Notes under the pieces: generated by a model
The model's input: the letters and a program-made list of their open reading frames with translations, nothing else
Database searches by the model: none
Told to the model about the DNA's origin: nothing
Origin: JALORV01 sp044225415
GTDB lineage: Bacteria > Pseudomonadota > Gammaproteobacteria > Burkholderiales > Burkholderiaceae_F
Length of the DNA: 25,223 nt
NCBI GenBank assembly: GCA_044225415.1
Contig: JBGAIO010000039.1
Coordinates: 1 to 25,223 of the forward strand
Direction of reading: 5' to 3'
Translations under genes and position numbers: made by a program
Part shown: positions 16,819 to 24,122 of the stretch, piece by piece
Position numbering within the stretch: the stretch's first letter is position 1
Layout: every line of letters begins with the position of its first letter

Positions 16819-17334
16819 CTACTGCGTACGCAGCAGCGCCATTTCGCGGCGCAGCGCGCTCACGTTGACTTCGGTGCGGGCGATATCCTCGCGCAGCCGG
16901 TTGACGCGCTCCTGGTACAGCGCATAGTTGCGCTCGTCGCCACGGCGCTCGGGCTCGCCATTCCTGTATTCGGAGAGCAGGCGCTGCAGCCGGTCTTCCT
17001 CGACCTTCAGCTCGTCTTCCAGGATGCGGCGGCGATCGGTGTCGCGCGTGCGCTGCGTGTCGCGGTCGACGCGCGGGAACGACGCAGGCGAAGCGGCCGC
17101 GCGTTCCTCCACGGCGGGCTGCACCGAGGGACGCCCGGCCGGCTGGCGGGGCGCCGGCAGCGACAGCACCGGACCGACGTCGACGCGCTTGCAGCCCTTG
17201 CCCGAACCGACGTTCTGGTAGGACTTGTTGCCCTGCTCGTCGACGCACAGGTAGATGTCCGACGACTGCGCCGCGCAGGGAGCAGCGATGCCGAGCGACA
17301 GCAGCAGCACCTGCAGGTTGATCCGGGCAGTCAT
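16819..17334 (-). CDS. Secreted DUF4124 protein with C-terminal coiled coil
   Basis: A 171-residue protein between glnA and ntrB. Residues 1-22 are a signal peptide (LQVLLLSLGIAAPCAAQ). Residues 26-52 are a DUF4124-like domain (IYLCVDEQGNKSYQNVG) with C30 and C48, which could form a disulphide. A Pro/Ala spacer follows, then a charged coiled coil at about 100-168 (RRRILEDELKVEEDRLQRLLSEY... VNRLREDIARTEVNVSALRREM). ATG 17334 was chosen because GGGAAGG lies about 8 bases upstream and the signal peptide begins there; longer frames to 17352 or 17403 add non-signal residues. As I recall, betaproteobacteria often keep such a gene at this place. Its link with nitrogen control is unexplained, and function is unknown. 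Confidence 0.8.
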   Translation of the reverse strand: MTARINLQVLLLSLGIAAPCAAQSSDIYLCVDEQGNKSYQNVGSGKGCKRVDVGPVLSLPAPRQPAGRPSVQPAVEERAAASPASFPRVDRDTQRTRDTDRRRILEDELKVEEDRLQRLLSEYRNGEPERRGDERNYALYQERVNRLREDIARTEVNVSALRREMALLRTQ

Positions 17335-17378
17335 CACGCGCACCTTCCCCATGGCAGCGGTGGCCCGCAGTGTACGAC

Positions 17379-17394
17379 AGCGTCCCTCGTGCCA
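17379..17394 (-). promoter_or_regulatory. Candidate sigma-54 promoter for DUF4124-ntrB-ntrC
   Basis: On the minus strand, TGGCACGAGGGACGCT matches the -24/-12 pattern: the full TGGCACG, GG and GC exactly 10 bases apart, and T at the W position; the TT before GC is AC instead. It lies 45 bases upstream of the DUF4124 ATG, giving a leader of about 35 bases. This would make ntrBC autoregulated through NtrC and sigma-54. Moderate certainty, based on pattern and context. Confidence 0.5.
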
Positions 17395-17401
17395 GACCGT
17401 C

Positions 17402-17427
17402 AACTGGCAGAGGATTCCCTGCCAGTT
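17402..17427. repeat. Perfect 9-bp inverted repeat upstream of the ntrBC promoter
   Basis: AACTGGCAG, an 8-base spacer, then CTGCCAGTT. It lies 8 bases upstream of the candidate -24/-12 element and about 60 bases downstream of the glnA terminator. It could be a protein-binding dyad or a second, weaker transcript-ending hairpin. It does not match the usual NtrC half-site TGCAC. Confidence 0.6.
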
Positions 17428-17477
17428 TGCGTTCTGGCAAGCGCGGGATCGAGTCTAGAAAGTCCATGGGCGGCAGA

Positions 17478-17506
17478 TACAAAACGGGGGCGGTCGCCCG
17501 CCCCCG
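17478..17506 (-). terminator. Rho-independent terminator of glnA
   Basis: An 8-base GC-rich stem (CGGGGGCG / CGCCCCCG, 6-base loop, 17485-17506) is followed on the minus strand by TTTTGT. It begins 34 bases after the glnA stop. It should separate glnA from the DUF4124-ntrBC unit and fits the separate promoter proposed there. Confidence 0.75.
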
Positions 17507-17539
17507 AGGGTCATGAGCCAGGCCGGCAGGCCGTCGGCA

Positions 17540-18952
17540 TCACGAGCTGTAGTACATGTCGAACTCGACCGGGTGCGTCGTCATGCGGAAGCGCGTGACT
17601 TCCTCGTGCTTCAGCGCGATGTACGCGTCGATCAGGTCGTTGCTGAACACGCCGCCGCGCGTCAGGAAGTCGCGGTCCTTGTCCAGGTAGTCGAGCGCCT
17701 GGTCGAGCGACGAGCACACGGTCGGGATCTTCGCGTCCTCTTCCGGCGGCAGGTCGTACAGGTTCTTGTCGGCGGCCTCGCCCGGGTGGATCTTGTTCTG
17801 CACGCCGTCCAGGCCCGCCATCAGCATCGCCGCGAAGGCCAGATACGGATTGGCCGTGGGATCGGGGAAGCGCACCTCGATGCGGCGGCCCTTCGGGCTG
17901 CTGACATACGGAATGCGGATCGATGCCGAGCGGTTGCGCGCCGAGTAGGCGAGCTTGACCGGCGCTTCGAAGCCCGGCACCAGTCGCTTGTAGCTGTTCG
18001 TGCCCGGGTTCGTGATCGCGTTCAGCGCACGCGCGTGCTTGATGATGCCGCCGATGTAGTACAGCGCGAACTCCGACAGGCCGCCGTAGGCGTCGCCGGC
18101 GAAGAGATTCGTGCCGCCCTTCCATACCGACTGGTGCACGTGCATGCCCGAGCCGTTGTCGCCCACCACCGGCTTCGGCATGAACGTCGCCGTCTTGCCG
18201 TAGCTCGCCGCGACGTTCCAGATCGTGTACTTCATGATCTGCAGCCAGTCGGCGCGCTTGACCAGCGTGCTGAACTTGGTGCCGATCTCGCACTGGCCCG
18301 GCGCGGCCACTTCGTGGTGGTGCACTTCGACTTCGACGCCCTGCTGCTCGAGCAGCAGGCACATCTCCGAGCGGATGTCCTGCAGCGAATCGACCGGCGG
18401 CACCGGGAAGTAGCCACCCTTCACCGGCGGACGGTGCGCGAGGTTGCCGCCGTCGTAGTCATGACCGGTGGACCAGGGCGCTTCCTCGGACTTGATGCTG
18501 ACGCGCGCGCCGGACATGTCGACGTTCCACGTCACCGAATCGAAGATGAAGAACTCGGGCTCGGGACCGAAGTACGCGGTGTCGCCGACGCCGGTGGACT
18601 TCAGGTAAGCCTCGGCACGCTTGGCAAGCGAACGCGGATCGCGGTCGTAGCCCTTGCCCGTCGACGGCTCGATCACGTCGCAGGTGATGATCAGCGTGTT
18701 CTCTTCGCGGAACGGGTCCATGCGCGCCGAGTCGGCATCCGGCATCAGCAGCATGTCCGACGCCTCGATGCCCTTCCATCCGCCGATCGACGAGCCGTCG
18801 AAGGCGTGGCCCTGCTCGAACTTGTCTTCTTCGAATGCCTTGGCCGGCACCGACACGTGCTGTTCCTTGCCCTTGGTGTCGGTGAATCGCAGATCGACGA
18901 ACAGCACTTCGTTGTCCGTGATCATCTTCATCACGTCTTTGGCCGTGGCCAT
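17540..18952 (-). CDS. glnA: Glutamine synthetase type I
   Basis: Dodecameric cytoplasmic enzyme making glutamine from glutamate, ammonia and ATP. 470 residues, the usual size of GSI-beta. The N-terminal beta-grasp domain is followed by the catalytic domain with AFDGSSIGGWKGIEASDMLLMPD, EPEFFIFD, GGYFPVPPVD, NGSGMHVHQS and NRSASIRIP. The adenylylation tyrosine is Y399 in KNLYDLPPEE, so activity is probably controlled by the GlnE adenylyltransferase. ATG 18952 has a strong AGGAGAAGG site and the expected start (MATAKDVMKMITDNEVLFVDLRFTDTKGKE); the longer frame to 19030 is not needed. It is preceded by a sigma-54 type promoter and NtrC-like dyads and followed by a terminator. Confidence 0.98.
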   Translation of the reverse strand: MATAKDVMKMITDNEVLFVDLRFTDTKGKEQHVSVPAKAFEEDKFEQGHAFDGSSIGGWKGIEASDMLLMPDADSARMDPFREENTLIITCDVIEPSTGKGYDRDPRSLAKRAEAYLKSTGVGDTAYFGPEPEFFIFDSVTWNVDMSGARVSIKSEEAPWSTGHDYDGGNLAHRPPVKGGYFPVPPVDSLQDIRSEMCLLLEQQGVEVEVHHHEVAAPGQCEIGTKFSTLVKRADWLQIMKYTIWNVAASYGKTATFMPKPVVGDNGSGMHVHQSVWKGGTNLFAGDAYGGLSEFALYYIGGIIKHARALNAITNPGTNSYKRLVPGFEAPVKLAYSARNRSASIRIPYVSSPKGRRIEVRFPDPTANPYLAFAAMLMAGLDGVQNKIHPGEAADKNLYDLPPEEDAKIPTVCSSLDQALDYLDKDRDFLTRGGVFSNDLIDAYIALKHEEVTRFRMTTHPVEFDMYYSS

Positions 18953-19031
18953 TGTTTCCTTCTCCTGTCGCTCGTGGTCAAAAGGGCCCCTGCCGCGCCT
19001 CTCACGCCTCAGGGAACTGGTGCAGCGCAAC

Positions 19032-19046
19032 GCACGAACTGTGCCA
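19032..19046 (-). promoter_or_regulatory. Sigma-54 promoter of glnA
   Basis: Minus-strand TGGCACAGTTCGTGC matches the -24/-12 consensus (TGGCAC, N5, then GTGC for TTGC), with GG and GC 10 bases apart. The expected start of transcription is near 19020, giving a leader of about 68 bases to the glnA ATG at 18952. Context (glnA, ntrBC downstream) strongly supports it. Confidence 0.72.
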
Positions 19047-19071
19047 AAACTGATCTGGCGCCGGTTGATGC

Positions 19072-19088
19072 TGCACTAGCCTTGTGCG
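19072..19088. promoter_or_regulatory. NtrC-like binding site, proximal
   Basis: TGCAC, 7 bases, GTGCG, against the dyad consensus TGCAC-N7-GTGCA (9 of 10 positions). Its centre is about 47 bases upstream of the -12 GC of the glnA promoter. Confidence 0.6.
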
Positions 19089-19165
19089 GAAAGGACTTAG
19101 CTTCGCCGCAGGGTCAGCCACTGGAGGTACGGATCAGGCTGATATGCACCACGACAAGCCAAAAT

Positions 19166-19182
19166 TGCACCTCTATCGTGAT
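19166..19182. promoter_or_regulatory. NtrC-like binding site, distal
   Basis: TGCAC, 7 bases, GTGAT (8 of 10 positions). It is about 140 bases upstream of the -12 box and just beyond the hemW stop, a typical enhancer distance for NtrC. A further TGCACC half-site is at 19145-19150. Confidence 0.5.
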
Positions 19183-19183
19183 T

Positions 19184-20461
19184 CTAGGCCCTATTATGGT
19201 GTGTCTCTGGGTCCGGAAGAAAAAGGGCCTGCAAGTCGCTCAGGAAGCGCTGGCCGAGATCGGTCGGCGCCCAGCGCTGGTGGTCGGCGTTCAGCAGGCC
19301 GCGTCGCTGGGCCTCGGCCAGCGGGCGGTCGACTGCCGACGACGGCAGGCCGGTGCGCTCCGTGAACCAGCGTGCGGGCACGCCCTCGGCGAGCCGCAGC
19401 GCGTTCAGCATGAACTCGAAGGGCAGGTCTTCGCGTGCCACTTCGTCGCTGTGCGCGAGGAAGTCGCGTCGTCCGGCTCGCTGCAGATAGCCCTCGGGCC
19501 GCGCGAAGCGCACCTGGCGATAGATGCGCTGCGGAAACGACAGTTTCGAGTGCGCACCGGCGCCGATGCCGAGGTAGTCACCGAAGCCCCAGTAGTTGAG
19601 GTTGTGACGACAACGCCGGCCTGCCCGCGCATAGGCCGACACTTCGTAGTGCTGCAACCCCGCCTCCGCCGTGCGCGCGGCAATCCAGTCCTGCATCGCC
19701 GCGACCGTATCCTCATCCGGCAGCACCGGCGGATGTTTCGCAAAGACGGTGTTCGCTTCAAGCGTGAGCTGATACAGCGACAGGTGCGGCGGCGCGAGCG
19801 CCAGCGCCTGTTCGACATCCCGCCGCAGGCCCTCGAGAGTCTGGCCCGGCAGTCCGAACATCAGGTCCAGGTTGAAGTTGTCGAAGGCGGCGCAGGCCCG
19901 CTCGACCGCGCGCAACGCCTGCGCGCCGTCGTGGATGCGGCCCAGCGCATGCAGACTCGCATCGTCGAAGGACTGGATGCCGATCGACAGCCGGTTCACG
20001 CCCGCGGCGCGATAGTCGGCGAAGCGCGATTCGTCGAGCGTGCCGGGGTTCGCCTCCACCGTGATCTCGCAGTCGCCGGCGAGCTTCAGCAGCGAACGCA
20101 CGTCCGACAGCAGGCGGTCGAGGGCCGCAGCGCTGAGCAGGCTCGGCGTGCCGCCGCCGATGAAAATGCTGATGACCGGCCGGCCCCAGATCAGCGGCAG
20201 CGCACTTTCCAGATCGGCGCGCAGCGCAGCGACGTACTCGGCTTCCGGGATGCGCGCGATGCCGCCGGCCGGTTCGTGCGAGTTGAAGTCGCAGTACGGG
20301 CACTTGTGCACGCACCACGGGAAGTGGATGTACAGCGACAGCGGCGGCAGCGCGGGCAGGCGCAACGTGCCCGGACGCAGCGCAGTTGCGATATCGGGAG
20401 CGGGCACGCCGGCCGGCAGTTCGCCGTCGCCGCCGTCGTGTGCCGATCGAACGGGAATCAT
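19184..20461 (-). CDS. hemW: HemW, radical SAM heme chaperone
   Basis: A 425-residue radical SAM protein that binds heme and passes it to respiratory enzymes; formerly annotated as oxygen-independent coproporphyrinogen oxidase-like. The 4Fe-4S cluster motif CxxxCxxC is at C50, C54 and C57 (PWCVHKCPYCDFNSH). Then come FIGGGTPSLL, ITVEANPGTLDESRFADYRAAGVNRLSIGIQSFDDASLHALGRIHD and the HemW-type RHNLNYWGFGDYLGIGAGAHSKLS. True HemN has an extra C-x-C element that is not seen here. The ATG overlaps the rdgB stop as ATGA, so the genes are translationally coupled. The first 38 residues before the radical SAM core are poorly structured, but no later ATG exists before the core. It ends 231 bases before the glnA ATG. 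Confidence 0.93.
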   Translation of the reverse strand: MIPVRSAHDGGDGELPAGVPAPDIATALRPGTLRLPALPPLSLYIHFPWCVHKCPYCDFNSHEPAGGIARIPEAEYVAALRADLESALPLIWGRPVISIFIGGGTPSLLSAAALDRLLSDVRSLLKLAGDCEITVEANPGTLDESRFADYRAAGVNRLSIGIQSFDDASLHALGRIHDGAQALRAVERACAAFDNFNLDLMFGLPGQTLEGLRRDVEQALALAPPHLSLYQLTLEANTVFAKHPPVLPDEDTVAAMQDWIAARTAEAGLQHYEVSAYARAGRRCRHNLNYWGFGDYLGIGAGAHSKLSFPQRIYRQVRFARPEGYLQRAGRRDFLAHSDEVAREDLPFEFMLNALRLAEGVPARWFTERTGLPSSAVDRPLAEAQRRGLLNADHQRWAPTDLGQRFLSDLQALFLPDPETHHNRA

Positions 20462-21041
20462 GCCCAGTCGACGAAGCGCTGTGCGAGTTCGCGCAGCGCG
20501 CGCCCGCGATGGCTGATGCGATTCTTCTCGTCGGGCGAGAGTTCGGCCGCGCTGAGGCCGCGGTCGGGCAGCAGGAACAGCGGGTCGTAGCCGAAGCCGC
20601 CGTTGCCCCGCAGCGCGCGCAGGACTTCGCCGTGCCAGCGCGCATCGGCGATCAGCGGCTCGGGGTCGTCGGGGTGTCGGACTGCAACCAGCACGCAGCA
20701 GTAGTGCGCGCGCCGGTCGGCGACCTCCTCGAGTGCTTGCAGCAGCTTTGCGTTGTTGTCCGCATCGTTCGCGCCCTCGCCCGCATAGCGCCGAGTACAC
20801 GCCGGGCGCGCCGGCCAGCGCGTGGCGGACGCAAGGTCTCGAACTGCTCGCCATGCCAGGTCGCTCGCCGCCGAGGCGTGCCGCGCCTTGCCAGCGCATT
20901 CTCGAGAAATGCTCGCGCGGCCTCGCCCAGATGCCGTTCAGCGGACTGCTGGCCGATGACCTCGAGATCCGGTCGCCAGCATAGCCGCGAACTCGCAACT
21001 TGCCGGCGCGGTGACGCCAGCACGATCTTCTTCGCGGATAT
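20458..21041 (-). pseudogene. rdgB: RdgB, dITP/XTP pyrophosphatase, broken by several frameshifts
   Basis: House-cleaning nucleotide pyrophosphatase that removes dITP and XTP. The C-terminal part is intact from about 20795 to 20458: ANDADNNAKLLQALEEVADRRAHYCCVLVAVRHPDDPEPLIADARWHGEV, then GGFGYDPLFLLPDRGLSAAELSPDEKNRISHRGRALREL. Upstream, the family motifs appear in different frames: KKIVLAS with GKLR, DLEVIGQQS, FLENALA, then ALAGAPGVYSA. Bases appear missing near 21013, 20995, 20903, 20855-20845 and 20792. The expected start codon reads ATA (21039-21041) before TCCGCGAAGAAG. Corrected length would be about 200 residues, normal for RdgB. I suspect read or assembly error. The TGA overlaps the hemW ATG. 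Confidence 0.85.
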
Positions 21042-21093
21042 TCGGTGCGCCAGGCGCTGCAGCGCGAACGCCTCCGGAACGGCCGAGCGGCGC

Positions 21094-21818
21094 TCACGCT
21101 CGGCGTACCCAGCGCCGCCTTCGCGCTGGGCAGTTCGCCGATGCCCCGGCGTGCCAGCGCGAGCATCGACGCCAGCTGCTGTTCGCTGAAGGTCTCGCCT
21201 TCGGCCGTGCCCGCACTTCGACGAAGCCGCCGGCGCCGGTCATCACGATGTTCATGTCGGTGTCGCAGTCCGAGTCCTCGGCGTCATCGAGGTCGAGCAC
21301 CGGCACGCCGCGATACACGCCCACCGACACCGCCGCGACGTAGTCCCCGATCGGCAGTTCTACAGCGCGCCGCGCTGCTGCAGCCATGCAGCGCATCGTA
21401 CGTGGCGACACAGCTGCGCCGGTGATGGCGGCTGCGGGTGCCGCCATCGCCTCGCAGCACGTCGCACCGATCTGCAGCGCGCTCGCCGAGCGCGGTGAGA
21501 TCGACCACCGTCGCGCGCAGGCTGCGGCTGACGCTGCTGATCTCCTGCGTGCGAGCCGCCTGCTTGCCGCGCGCTGCCTCGCGATCGCCGCGCGTGCGTC
21601 AGACCGGGGCAGCATGCCATTCGGCGGTGAGCCGCCTCGTCCTCGGCTCTTCAGGAAGTGGCGCACCTTGTCGTCGACGTTGCCGTACAGGACATGCGCA
21701 CGCCGAACTCGACCAGCACCTGGAGCCTTCGGCGCGGCGTGCAGGCGCGGGTCAGGCGATCAGCGGAGCTTCGTCGAAGGCGACCGCTGTGGCGGTAGCA
21801 CGGAGTGCAGGCGACCAT
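21094..21818 (-). pseudogene. rph: RNase PH, broken by several frameshifts
   Basis: 3'-5' phosphorolytic exoribonuclease trimming tRNA ends. The part at about 21410-21210 is clear: PIGDYVAAVSVGVYRGVPVLDLDDAEDSDCDTDMNIVMTGAGGFVEV, including the acidic DSDCDTD catalytic region, followed in another frame by GTAEGETFSEQQLASMLALARRGIGELPSAKAALG. Upstream, fragments in three frames read as RNase PH: VLVEFG, NVDDKVRHFLKSRG, GMLPRS, VDLTALGER, CDVL plus GDGGTR, AITGA. At least five frame changes are needed. ATG 21818 has GAGGT 7 bases upstream and leads into RHSGR, like the usual RPSGR start. The 3' end is uncertain; a stop at 21094 gives about 240 codons, the normal length. As for rdgB, the motif conservation argues for sequence error. 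Confidence 0.82.
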
Positions 21819-21889
21819 CAGGTGACCTCGGGGATACAGCCGCCGGTTACCGTAGAACATAGTTCGCGCGAAGCGACGGCACGGTGCAT

Positions 21890-21914
21890 CGTCGCCCCGG
21901 CGCAGGCCGGGGCC
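21890..21914. repeat. Dispersed palindromic (REP-like) element
   Basis: On the minus strand the sequence reads GGGCCCCGGCCTGCGCCGGGGCGAC, with an 8-base perfect stem (21894-21901 / 21906-21913) and a 4-base loop. When translated it gives the familiar WAPACAGATM and GPGLRRGDD strings seen where this short intergenic repeat occurs in many proteobacterial genomes. It sits between the PP2C stop and rph. It could also act as an RNA hairpin, but no T-tract follows. Confidence 0.6.
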
Positions 21915-21924
21915 CAATTTGCTG

Positions 21925-22863
21925 TTACTTGCTCACCAGCTTCGCCGACTTCTGGATCGCCTTCTGGATCTCGGCCACCGCGTCGTCGATCTGGTCTTCC
22001 GACAGTTCCTCGTCGGCGCTGGGTTCGCCGTGACGCGGCATCTGGATGGTGGACGCGACCGTGCCTTCGGGGATGAGCAGCGTCGACACCGGGTCTTCGG
22101 TCGGCGGCACCATCTCGACCGATTCCGTGCCGGCCCACGTCATCGCGATCGCCGTGCAGTTGTCGGCCTCGGGCCCGCTCAGCTCGAGAGCGAGCTCCAT
22201 CAGCTCCGGCACCGCGCGCATCACCGTCTTGCCGGTGAAGGCCTCGGCGATCTGCCGGTCGTTCAGCGAACCCCACAGCCCATCGGAACACAGCAGCAGC
22301 GTGTCGCCGTTGCGCATCGCGAAGGGCCGGCTCACTTCGACCGTCGGCGCGACATACGCCCCGATGCAGTTGAAGATGCGGTTGCGCTCGGGATGGTCCT
22401 TCGCGTCTTCCGGCCGGATCAGGCCGGACTGCACCAGGTGATGGACGCGCGAATGATCGATGGTGCGTTCGAGGATGCGGCCGCCGCGGATCATGTAGAG
22501 ACGCGAGTCGCCGACGTGCGCCCAGATCGCGACCCCCTGCTGCACGATGCACGCCACCAGCGTGGTGCGCGGCGCCTCGGGCAGACTGTGTTCGGCGCGA
22601 TAGCGGTGCAGTTCGCGGTGCGCCGCGAGCACGGATTCCTCGAGGAAGCGCGTCGGGTCCGGCAGGATCGGCTTGGCGTCGCGCTGGTAGATCGACGCGA
22701 TGGTCTGCAGCGTGAGCTGGGACGCGACTTCGCCGCGCGCGTGGCCGCCCATGCCGTCGGCGACGAGGATCAGCATCGAATCGCGGGTGTACAGGTACCC
22801 CATGCGATCCTGGTTGATGCGCCGCCCGCCCTTCTTGCTCTCCTGGTAGACCGAGAACCTCAC
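21925..22863 (-). CDS. PP2C-family serine/threonine phosphatase
   Basis: A 312-residue Mn/Mg-dependent protein phosphatase. Metal and catalytic motifs are present: R15 and the NQDR motif (D19), VADGMGGHARGE (D36, G37), WAHVGDSRLY (D119), LLLCSDGLWG (D194) and EADNCTAIAM (D234, N235). The catalytic domain ends near residue 245. A tail of about 65 residues is Pro-rich, then strongly acidic (SADEELSEDQIDDAVAEIQKAIQ), and may be regulatory. The start is a GTG with a strong GGGGAGG site. It lies 125 bases after the kinase stop on the same strand and probably reverses that kinase's phosphorylation (inference from pairing). No membrane segment is seen. Confidence 0.92.
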   Translation of the reverse strand: MRFSVYQESKKGGRRINQDRMGYLYTRDSMLILVADGMGGHARGEVASQLTLQTIASIYQRDAKPILPDPTRFLEESVLAAHRELHRYRAEHSLPEAPRTTLVACIVQQGVAIWAHVGDSRLYMIRGGRILERTIDHSRVHHLVQSGLIRPEDAKDHPERNRIFNCIGAYVAPTVEVSRPFAMRNGDTLLLCSDGLWGSLNDRQIAEAFTGKTVMRAVPELMELALELSGPEADNCTAIAMTWAGTESVEMVPPTEDPVSTLLIPEGTVASTIQMPRHGEPSADEELSEDQIDDAVAEIQKAIQKSAKLVSK

Positions 22864-22988
22864 CCGCGCCCTCCCCGCTGGAACCCCTGCCGCGGCAGTG
22901 TCCGCGTTTCACGGCCGGCGCGTGTCCCGAATCGAAGGAATTTGCCGCCCATTTTTCGCGGTTCGTCTGCCCTCAAGCAGGCCCGAGG

Positions 22989-23984
22989 TCAGAACCAGGT
23001 GATGTTGTGGTCCTTCATGAACCGCGTCACGCGGTTCTGAAGGCTGCGCCAGCGGGCGCCGGTCTTTTCCATCAGCGAGAACTCGGGCCGCTCGGGAACA
23101 TTCTGCAGCAGTTCCTTCTGCACCGCGTAGACCGTCTGCGGGCGCTCCAGCGAATTGAGTCGCAGACAACGCTCGACCATCGAGATGAGCTGGCTCGAAT
23201 ACAGGCCGCGGAACGAGCGCAGCGCGTTGGGCATCTTGTCGTCCTTCAGGCGCTGGTCCGACTCCTGAGGCGGCATGCCCGACATGCAGGCGTAGATGCA
23301 TGAGCCGATCGAATACACATCGGTCCACGGCCCGAGTTCGGCATCGCGCTTGTAAAGCTCCGGCGCAGCGAAACCCGGTGTGTACATCGGGTAGGTCTTG
23401 GAGATGTCGCGTTGCAGCGTCTGCCGTGCCGCGCCGAAGTCCAGCAGGATCGGCGTGCCGTCCATGCGCAGGTAGATGTTGGCTGGCTTCACGTCCAGGT
23501 GCAGCAGCCGGTTCGAATGCACCTCACGCAGCCCGTTCATGACCTGTGCGAACACGCGGCGCACGAAGCGCTCCGACAGCACGTCCTTCTGGTCCTTGTT
23601 GCGGTTGCGCAGCACGTGTTCCTGCAGCGACCGCCCGGACTCGTAGTTCATCACCATGTACACCGTCTCGTTCGCGCGGAAGAAGTTCACGACGCGGACG
23701 ATGTTCGGGTGATAGATCGACGCGAGCGCCCGGCCTTCCTCGAAGAAGCACTTCAGGCCGATGCGGTAGGTGTTGAGGTTCTCCGGCGCGATATAGGGCG
23801 AGAGCTCTCCCGGCTTGCGCTGCGCCAGCGCCGCGGGCATGTACTCCTTGATGGCCACCGAGTTGCCGTTCTCGTCGGTGGCGAGATACACGATCGAGAA
23901 TCCCCCGCTCGATATCTTCTTTACAATGCGGTAGCCGCCGACTTCGAGGCCTTCGGGCAAGGATGCGTTGGTCTGCGCCGGCAT
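22989..23984 (-). CDS. Hanks-type serine/threonine protein kinase
   Basis: A 331-residue soluble kinase. Gly-rich loop ISSGGFSIVYLA (24-35), VAIKEY lysine K46, C-helix glutamate probably in FFEEGRALASIYHPNIVRV, catalytic loop HLDVKPANIYL (D164, K166, N169), DFG at 182-184, APEL at 207-210. The residue before the catalytic Asp is Leu, not Arg, so it is a non-RD kinase and may not need activation-loop phosphorylation. There is no membrane helix and no PASTA domain; the C-terminal 30 residues are a basic/aromatic tail (RWRSLQNRVTRFMKDHNITWF). ATG 23984 was chosen as the family start; the upstream extension to 24833 is the antisense of yicC. It forms a gene pair with the PP2C phosphatase. Substrates unknown. 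Confidence 0.9.
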   Translation of the reverse strand: MPAQTNASLPEGLEVGGYRIVKKISSGGFSIVYLATDENGNSVAIKEYMPAALAQRKPGELSPYIAPENLNTYRIGLKCFFEEGRALASIYHPNIVRVVNFFRANETVYMVMNYESGRSLQEHVLRNRNKDQKDVLSERFVRRVFAQVMNGLREVHSNRLLHLDVKPANIYLRMDGTPILLDFGAARQTLQRDISKTYPMYTPGFAAPELYKRDAELGPWTDVYSIGSCIYACMSGMPPQESDQRLKDDKMPNALRSFRGLYSSQLISMVERCLRLNSLERPQTVYAVQKELLQNVPERPEFSLMEKTGARWRSLQNRVTRFMKDHNITWF

Positions 23985-24013
23985 GGGCAAAGCTGCGTGA
24001 GAAGATCGCGGCG

Positions 24014-24019
24014 ATTCTA
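24014..24019 (-). promoter_or_regulatory. -10-like box upstream of the kinase
   Basis: TAGAAT on the minus strand, 30 bases upstream of the kinase ATG, in the 138-base divergent gap shared with yicC. No clear -35 box is found at the right spacing. The yicC side shows no convincing promoter or strong ribosome site. Confidence 0.35.
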
Positions 24020-24122
24020 GCGAATGGGCCCGTCGGCCCGCAGACCCTGAACGCCGGAAAAGGCGTCCATACCAAGGCTTCGCGCATCCTCTCGCGCTCG
24101 CCGCTGAACCTTCCGGACCTCC

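Noticed and set aside
17513..20590. A 1025-codon plus-strand frame opposite glnA and hemW
   Set aside because: Runs through the glnA promoter region and two well-identified genes; Arg/Val/Asp-rich shadow composition.
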